A stretch of 20,274 nt of DNA, from NCBI GenBank assembly GCA_945901965.1, contig CAMDMN010000008.1, positions 1-20,274 of the forward strand, written 5' to 3'. How positions within the stretch are numbered: the first letter of the stretch is position 1; every line of letters begins with the position of its first letter. This document shows positions 15,131 to 20,274 of the stretch, one piece after another. The notes below the pieces were generated by a model. That model did not search any database and was not told the origin of the DNA. It saw nothing but the letters and a program-made list of their open reading frames with translations. Both the position numbers and the translations under genes were made by a program. The DNA is from Legionella genomosp. 1. GTDB taxonomy: Bacteria; Pseudomonadota; Gammaproteobacteria; Legionellales; Legionellaceae.

Positions 15131-16948
15131 ATGAATAAATTATTAGCTGTTGATACAAATATATTAGCTTTAACTGATTATATTAAAAGTCAATTACCCT
15201 CTGCCACAAAAAAATCTCCTAAAAATCCACGAAAATCTAAACTCACCCATTTTGTTTTTAATAAACCATCAAGCCTAGAAGAAAAAATATTCGGACACAA
15301 GATATTAAATTTTATAGAAGCTATAAAAATTAAAACTGCATTAAATACCAATTTATATGAAGCATATTTATCATTAATAGATAAGGATGATCCACAGTAC
15401 TTATTGTCCAGCATTATGTTTGGTCGCCATATTGCTGAAATTCATCCATTATCAATAGATAGAGCTAAAAATCCATTTATTCCTACTAAAGCAATTTACC
15501 ACCGTAGTGACGAACAAACAGGTCCATTATTTAAAGCTTTAAAAAAAACCTTAGCAATAGCTGAAAGCTTTACCGATCCATATGAATATATTCCCATAAT
15601 GTCTTTAAAAACTATCACAATTGAAGACTTGATAATTAATAATTTACCTAATACAAGCAAATTTATTACTCTAATTAAAAATGATGATAATCCCATTATC
15701 GTGCTTGCCATCCACAATAATTGTAAGCAGAAACTTGAAATTAAAAAAATTTTACGTGCCGCGGGAATCATTGCATCTCCTTGGGAGATAGCTATCAATG
15801 CTCATTTAGATCTGCTTGAATCAAATGTAATTAAAGCAAAAAGTTCATTAAATCCTAATTTACCTGAAACTAAAGAAGATCTTCTAAAAAGTTTAATTTT
15901 TACAAAACTAAGACTTATAGCTAATAATGAAAAATATACCTCAAACAAATTAGCAGCATGCCTTGAAAAAATGCTGCTCGGCGCCCCTGAATTAAGCCCC
16001 AAAGCTTTACAACGCATTGCTATGATGCTCGATATAACCATCAAATTTTACGCGCATAATTATCCGCGGTTTTCTCTTTGTGTTTATACTATTATTCATG
16101 AAATAAGTTTGGCACTGATAAATCAAACATGTTCTCTATCACGAGATAGAGATTTTGATGATTTTTATAATGAATCTCAAGAAACACTACTTAATTCATT
16201 AAATATTGAAAATTTTAATAGCACTCTCTTCATCGCAACACCCGCGATGTCCGGCACAAATGCTTATGCAATCGCGCTAAAATTAGCGGCTAAAATGCAA
16301 ACTAAATCAAAACGTAATCCTACAATAAATATAATTAAACCAAGTTATTATGAATTTGATTATATTACTAAAAGTACAAGTTCCATGGATGCCGACATCT
16401 TTATTTTGACAGCGGGTCCTGTTACAACAAAAGAAGGTTTAGTTCCTGGAGCAGATATAAATCTGTTCGTAAGAAAGAATATTATAAACGCTCACCGAAA
16501 AAAACCTACAACCATTATTATTGATGCAACCACAGCCTTATACAAAAATTTTAAATTAGATGAGGATATAGCTAATCTAATTGAAAATGGTGAATTATCA
16601 ATAATCATCCATGAAAGTCATCAAAAATTTGGCTTATTACATAGCGATCAAGCCCAATATGGTCGCATGTTTGCTATCTGTGCAAAATCAAGTTTCTTAA
16701 CCAAAGATATTCAAGCTATAACAGAAAACGCAAAAATAGATTTTAAAAATCATGTTGATCTACGCATAGGCGCATTTATAAGTATAAATTGTAGAAATCT
16801 ACTTGAAGAAATAAAACAACAACATTTTACTAATGGCGCTATTTTAAGATCTATTTTAACTAAAGCTTCACTTTCCTCGCCAAATGAGGTTGTGTCTTAT
16901 GAAGGGATGTTAACAAATTTAGATGAATTATATTTTGTAACCTCATAA
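15131..16948 (+). CDS. PLP-dependent (fold type I) enzyme-like protein, N-terminal part, ended by an in-frame TAA
   Basis: These 605 codons end at TAA 16946-16948, but the same frame stays open for 468 further codons. Residues 1 to about 355 are Lys/Ile/Asn-rich, helical and unrecognised. From about 365 the pattern resembles a fold type I PLP enzyme: TPAMSGTNAYA at 370-380 as the phosphate-binding turn, AGPVTTKEGLVPGADI, TIIIDATTAL with Asp465 as the likely pyridine-nitrogen partner, and HESHQKFGLLHSDQAQYG with Lys499 as the candidate Schiff-base lysine. The C-terminal subdomain of that fold follows the stop. Without it the truncated protein would probably not be a working enzyme. AAAGG at 15115-15119 precedes the ATG by 11 bases. 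The function is inferred from motifs alone; no family name is certain. Confidence 0.7.
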   Translation: MNKLLAVDTNILALTDYIKSQLPSATKKSPKNPRKSKLTHFVFNKPSSLEEKIFGHKILNFIEAIKIKTALNTNLYEAYLSLIDKDDPQYLLSSIMFGRHIAEIHPLSIDRAKNPFIPTKAIYHRSDEQTGPLFKALKKTLAIAESFTDPYEYIPIMSLKTITIEDLIINNLPNTSKFITLIKNDDNPIIVLAIHNNCKQKLEIKKILRAAGIIASPWEIAINAHLDLLESNVIKAKSSLNPNLPETKEDLLKSLIFTKLRLIANNEKYTSNKLAACLEKMLLGAPELSPKALQRIAMMLDITIKFYAHNYPRFSLCVYTIIHEISLALINQTCSLSRDRDFDDFYNESQETLLNSLNIENFNSTLFIATPAMSGTNAYAIALKLAAKMQTKSKRNPTINIIKPSYYEFDYITKSTSSMDADIFILTAGPVTTKEGLVPGADINLFVRKNIINAHRKKPTTIIIDATTALYKNFKLDEDIANLIENGELSIIIHESHQKFGLLHSDQAQYGRMFAICAKSSFLTKDIQAITENAKIDFKNHVDLRIGAFISINCRNLLEEIKQQHFTNGAILRSILTKASLSSPNEVVSYEGMLTNLDELYFVTS

Positions 16949-18355
16949 CAACCTGATTTAAATCGGGCTACCTCAGGGAAAATCACAGTAAGAGATAGCT
17001 TTGGTCACTACTTAACCTCCAAAATTGGCATAAATATTAATCCATCACAAATTAGAGTTCGCCTAAGTCCTGATGCCTCGGATAATATTGATTGCTTAAT
17101 TCAAGCATCGCAAACATATTTAGCTAAATATTTTCAACCCGGTGATTTACTAAAATTAATAACGACAAATTCGAGCAAGATTGAAAATTTAAGCTTAGAG
17201 AATCAAATTTTATCCCTTGCCATATTAAATAATATTAATATAACAACTTGTCATAATTTAATTATTGCCCAAGATCTTGAATTAGCAATGTTTTTAGTAA
17301 TGAATAATATTCTTAATCTCTCTTCATCATTAAAAGGCCGACAATATTTTATCAAGCCCATGAATTACATGTTATTTCTACGTAATTCTATTAAAGAAAA
17401 ATATAAACCGGACAACCCGAAATCGTTCTTTCAAGCAATTAATGTTTTGTATGATCAACATATTAAAATATCTAAAATATTAATTAATAAATTATCTAAT
17501 AACGTAAAACTCTGCGATATAATTAGCATATTTAGTGGCTCATTGCTTACAGAGCAATTATTCAAAACCTTAAGTTGTGATGAAACAAAATTAAACTTAA
17601 TTCATGAACATCTCATCGATTTAGAATCATGCTTACCACTACTAACAAAATTACAAACCGCAAAAAATCACCTTAATATAAACTCAATAATCACAATTAT
17701 ATTCAATAAGAAAATAAATTTAGCCTTAAATATGCTCTGTGATAAAAAAATAAAAATAACTAATCATGAAATCTTCGCAATGGATAAAAATCCACAATTA
17801 ACTGACTTTATTATTGAAATAAAAGGATTATTATCAGAAAAACAATATAAAACTGCTGCGGCTATCTCAGGTGTTGTGCCTAATTTTTCTGATTACCATA
17901 ATTTAATTAAAGATAAAGACTTTGCTAAAGCTATTTTAAAAATATACGATACTAATCAAAAAATTTTATCAGATTTAAAAAGTTCACCAAAAAAATATAG
18001 CCAAGCATTATCTCAGTCACCACTTTATTTAACATCATGTTTTCAGGCAGTTAAGATTTTTGCAAACTCGAATAAAACTAAAGATGATAAATCAAGATTA
18101 ATCGACACACTAGATACCGCCAAAGATCTTTATTGCTCTATGGTATTATCAAAAGATAGATCTATTTTATCAAAATCTATAAGAATTATGCTAATGGCAG
18201 TTACCAATTTTATCGCTGCATTAACTTTTGGCATAATCCACTATCAACATTATCAAGCCACAGGCAGAGTTTTATTTTTTTCAGATACCAACTCAAGCAT
18301 TAAACTACAAGATAACCATCGTGATTTAGCTAAGTTTAGATATTTGACACCATAA
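16949..18355 (+). pseudogene. In-frame continuation of the interrupted PLP-like gene (C-terminal part)
   Basis: From 16949 the frame of the preceding gene continues without a stop to the TAA at 18353-18355. Its first residues, NRATSGKITVRDSFGH and IRVRLSPDAS, look like the substrate-carboxylate-binding C-terminal subdomain of a fold type I PLP enzyme, completing the split domain. The next 300 or so residues are helical and unrecognised. Near the end, MLMAVTNFIAALTFGII is a transmembrane segment followed by GRVLFFSDTNSS, a tail that resembles C-termini of some Legionella proteins (from memory). An ATG at 17288 could start a 355-residue protein but lacks a ribosome binding site and would drop the domain part, so I treat the piece as belonging to the same 1075-codon gene. 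Confidence 0.7.
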
Positions 18356-18372
18356 AATTAGCAAGATAGAAT
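18344..18372 (+). promoter_or_regulatory. Sigma-70 promoter of the TPP riboswitch-tenA unit
   Basis: A perfect TTGACA at 18344-18349 is followed after exactly 17 bases by TAGAAT at 18367-18372 (five of six). The -35 box overlaps the last codons of the upstream gene. Transcription would start near 18379, just before the aptamer. Confidence 0.75.
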
Positions 18373-18384
18373 CGCGACTAAATT

Positions 18385-18475
18385 TTCACCAGGGGTGCTC
18401 AGGTTTTGAATAAAGCCTAGCTGAGATATACCCTTATAACCTGATCTGGATAATGCCAGCGAAGGGAGAGTGAGC
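18385..18475 (+). ncRNA. TPP riboswitch (thi box) upstream of tenA
   Basis: The conserved thi-box core is clear: aggggtgctc at 18391-18400, gctgagatatacccttat at about 18419-18436, cctgatctggataatgccag at 18440-18459 and cgaagggagagtgagc to 18475. TCAC before the aptamer pairs with GTGA after it to close helix P1. The long variable stem (ctcaggttttgaataaagcctag) is folded between the conserved parts. The aptamer binds thiamine pyrophosphate by family knowledge and should repress tenA when thiamine is plentiful. Confidence 0.93.
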
Positions 18476-18560
18476 ATATGTAACTAGGTCGTTTTTCACC
18501 TTTTTGTTGCTCGCATTCTTCCTTCCTGTTTAATCATAAATTGCTTTTTTATAGGAAAAT
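18476..18560 (+). promoter_or_regulatory. Expression platform of the TPP riboswitch, probably translational
   Basis: cttccttcct at 18518-18527 can pair with the tenA ribosome binding site AGGAA at 18553-18557. Together with gctcgc at 18509-18514 it can instead pair with the 3' strand of the aptamer at 18461-18475. These pairings exclude each other, giving a simple on/off switch. A weak four-base-pair hairpin (AGGT/ACCT, 18486-18501) followed by TTTTT is a less convincing terminator. Confidence 0.5.
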
Positions 18561-18566
18561 CAACAC

Positions 18567-19274
18567 ATGCATCATCGTTTATTAGCCAGAAGTACTTCTA
18601 TACTTAACCAAATCTATAGCCACCAATTTAATCAACAGCTATTCTTAGGAACTCTACCAAAAGAAACCTTTAAATTTTATTTAGAACAAGATGCATTATA
18701 TTTACATGAGTTTGCCAAAGCACTAGAAATACTTGCAAAAAGGTTTGGCGAAAACACCGAATATTCACACCAATTTAAGCAACTCTCAGAGAGCATGCTT
18801 GATGAAAAACGAAGTCTACCCTTTAAAGCACATAAAATTACAAATTCTAATTTATTATTCTTCTCAGTTCATCAAAAAACTCACCAAGAAAAAATAGAAG
18901 TTATCTCTGATTACACAAATCACCTACTTAAATCAGCAACAGATGATCCAATAGTAGAAGCTGTTGCAAGTTGTGTACCATGTTTTTATATTTATCAGCA
19001 ATTAGGTGAAAGAATGTCCTCTAGATGCCATCCTGACAACCCATATAAAAGCTGGATATCTTCTTATTCTAGCCCGCAATTTTTATCCTCTACCAATTCA
19101 ATTATTAGAACGCTAAATACAATGATGAATAAAATTCCACATGAATCAGCAGAGGAAGAAAGAATAATTACATCATTTATAAGATCTGCAGATTGCGAAC
19201 TACAATTTTTTGAAAGAGCTATTTTAGGCAGAGAAGATGAAAAAAAGCATACTCAAAATCTAATGTTAGCGTAG
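18567..19274 (+). CDS. tenA: Aminopyrimidine aminohydrolase / thiaminase II, TenA family
   Basis: TenA hydrolyses aminopyrimidine breakdown products of thiamine (or thiamine itself) to release HMP for salvage. The 235-residue all-helical protein shows the family active-site residues: Asp42 in LEQDALYLHEF, Tyr116 in DYTNHLL, the catalytic Cys139 in VPCFYIYQQLGERM, and Glu211 in ADCELQFFERA. A second cysteine, Cys136, lies three residues before the nucleophile. The ATG at 18567 has AGGA at 18553-18556, ten bases upstream. The TPP riboswitch directly upstream supports a thiamine role, and ThiD, encoded at 11418, would phosphorylate the HMP released. A palindrome after its stop may end the transcript. 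Confidence 0.93.
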   Translation: MHHRLLARSTSILNQIYSHQFNQQLFLGTLPKETFKFYLEQDALYLHEFAKALEILAKRFGENTEYSHQFKQLSESMLDEKRSLPFKAHKITNSNLLFFSVHQKTHQEKIEVISDYTNHLLKSATDDPIVEAVASCVPCFYIYQQLGERMSSRCHPDNPYKSWISSYSSPQFLSSTNSIIRTLNTMMNKIPHESAEEERIITSFIRSADCELQFFERAILGREDEKKHTQNLMLA

Positions 19275-19279
19275 GTTGT

Positions 19280-19355
19280 TCCGAGCCACGACCGTTAGGG
19301 AGCGGAGCATTTTAGATCATCAAACTTTTCCGCTTCCTAACGGTCGCGGCTCGGA
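19280..19355. repeat. Palindromic element between tenA and the DedA gene
   Basis: Arms of 27 bases at 19280-19306 and 19329-19355 match in 25 positions around a 22-base loop. The arm reads tccgagcc... through ccgttagg to agcgga and is much richer in G and C than its surroundings. No T-run follows, but the RNA hairpin would be very stable and may end the tenA transcript. The arm resembles intergenic repeats known from other proteobacteria. Confidence 0.8.
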
Positions 19356-19420
19356 TAGATCTGAGTAAATAAAAAGATTATTTCCAAAATATTTGATAAG
19401 ATAGCTGGCTGTATTTACTC

Positions 19421-20095
19421 ATGGTCTTAGAAATGGAAAACTTACACTATTTATTAAATTATATTTTACATTTAGATACCTATTTAATTACATTTGTAAA
19501 AGATCATGGCACGTGGACTTATCTTGTCGCATTTCTTGTTATTTTTTGTGAAACAGGACTTATTGTAACTCCATTTCTTCCCGGTGACTCATTAATTTTT
19601 GCCCTTGGCAGTATTGCTGCACACACGGACAATCCATTAAACATCTTAGTATTAATACCCGTTTTAATTACCGCTTCTATTCTTGGCAATCATTTAAACT
19701 ATCAAGTTGGTCGTTTTATCGGCCCCAAAATATTTTCAATCAAATCTAATCGTTTTATTAATAAAAAACACTTAAATAATGCACATGAATTTTATGAAAA
19801 GCATGGCGGCAAGACGATTATTATGGCGCGATTTATTCCTATTATTCGCACATTTGCGCCATTTATTGCAGGCGTTAGTCTCATGAGCGCTAATTTATTC
19901 AACATATATAACATATCTAGCGCTATTCTTTGGATTGGCAGTCTACTTAGCTTAGGGTATTTTCTAGGATCGCTTCCTTTTATAAAAAATAATTTTTCCA
20001 TCGTAATTTATGGAATTATAATTATTTCACTCTTACCACCATGTATTACATATATTTATCAGAATATATTTAAAAGGACTCAATCTGATATTTAG
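19421..20095 (+). CDS. DedA family inner-membrane protein
   Basis: A 224-residue DedA/VTT-domain protein with about five to six hydrophobic segments. The family blocks are visible: CETGLIVTPFLPGDSLIFALG at 43-63, with Glu44 and the FLPGDS turn, then ILGNHLNYQVGRFIG at 87-101, and the re-entrant amphipathic block HGGKTIIMARFIPIIRTFAPFIAG at 128-151 with Arg137 and Arg143. These acidic and arginine residues are required in E. coli YqjA/YghB. Family members are linked to lipid (undecaprenyl phosphate or phospholipid) flipping and membrane homeostasis. Neither the ATG at 19421 nor Met5 has a clear ribosome binding site, so the start is uncertain by four codons. It has no evident functional link to tenA. 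Confidence 0.9.
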   Translation: MVLEMENLHYLLNYILHLDTYLITFVKDHGTWTYLVAFLVIFCETGLIVTPFLPGDSLIFALGSIAAHTDNPLNILVLIPVLITASILGNHLNYQVGRFIGPKIFSIKSNRFINKKHLNNAHEFYEKHGGKTIIMARFIPIIRTFAPFIAGVSLMSANLFNIYNISSAILWIGSLLSLGYFLGSLPFIKNNFSIVIYGIIIISLLPPCITYIYQNIFKRTQSDI

Positions 20096-20171
20096 AACTT
20101 AACGAACAATCCGAGCGCTGGTGGTTGGCACGCTATCGCTCATATCATTACCCACAAATTTTGCTAGTCCA

Positions 20172-20274
20172 TGTAGCCTTGATGCAGCACAGCGTAATCA
20201 AGGTTTTCATCATCATCCCAAATAAAGGCCATTCATATCCACTAGTTTTTGCGTTTAAATAAACCTTGATTACG
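20172..20274. repeat. Palindromic element, copy 2 of the 36-bp-arm family, running off the window
   Basis: The left arm at 20172-20207 matches the arm at 7113-7148 in 33 of 36 positions. The right arm begins at 20261 (aaaccttgattacg) and continues past the edge. The loop is about 53 bases against 18 in copy 1, so the loops are unrelated while the arms are conserved, as for a mobile or dispersed palindrome family. The stretch from the DedA stop to the arm (20096-20171) has no recognisable feature. Confidence 0.75.

Noticed and set aside
16946..16948. TAA as a reassigned sense codon
   Set aside because: TAA ends hslV, deoB, the glutamate-synthase-like gene and others in the same window, so global reassignment is excluded; local read-through remains possible.
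16900..17290. Frameshift between the two halves of the PLP-like gene
   Set aside because: Both halves are in the same frame and the codons between them are open, so only a stop codon separates them.
17288..18355. Independent 355-codon gene starting at ATG 17288
   Set aside because: No ribosome binding site, and the coding character clearly extends upstream in the same frame to the TAA at 16946.
18486..18505. Intrinsic terminator in the riboswitch expression platform
   Set aside because: The stem is only four base pairs, although followed by five T; the pairing with the ribosome binding site explains the region better.

Overview
The window is AT-rich, tightly packed gammaproteobacterial DNA. 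HslV, HslU, DeoB and Zur read as gammaproteobacterial. Two transporters resemble the Legionella Pht family, and a cN-II-type nucleotidase is also known from Legionella. Two large genes near the right end look like host-directed proteins of intracellular bacteria. I infer a member of, or near, the Legionellales; no rRNA, tRNA or plasmid marker is present to confirm it.

Layout. Positions 1-5221 are all on the minus strand, read right to left: two Pht-like MFS transporters separated by a large palindromic element, phosphopentomutase deoB, a Zur-type Fur repressor, then the hslV-hslU protease pair, with hslU running off the left edge. A 303-base divergent intergenic region (5222-5524) holds an extended -10 promoter candidate in each direction and a 28-base palindrome. 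From 5525 onward all genes are on the plus strand: a membrane-anchored FMN glutamate-synthase-like protein, a 36-bp-arm palindrome, acetyl-CoA synthetase (acs), a HAD 5'-nucleotidase overlapping acs by 4 bases, and the overlapping trio thiM-thiD-panE.

Two large unusual genes follow. The first (13215-14966) joins a class I glutamine amidotransferase domain to an unknown middle region and a C-terminal transmembrane hairpin. The second (15131-18355) is one continuous reading frame of 1075 codons, apparently a PLP-dependent fold type I enzyme with helical extensions. A single in-frame TAA at 16946-16948 interrupts it, splitting the PLP domain. Next come a consensus-like promoter, a TPP riboswitch and tenA, then a DedA membrane protein. 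The window ends inside a second copy of the 36-bp-arm palindrome.

How the genes fit together. The thiamine genes point to salvage: ThiM and ThiD rescue the thiazole and pyrimidine halves, and TenA recovers pyrimidine from degraded thiamine under riboswitch control. The paired transporters with DeoB suggest nucleoside or deoxynucleoside uptake and use of the sugar phosphate. Acs feeds acetyl-CoA. Three families of long intergenic palindromes are scattered between genes. The most notable observation is the interrupted 1075-codon reading frame, which could be a fresh pseudogene, a read-through gene or a sequencing error.
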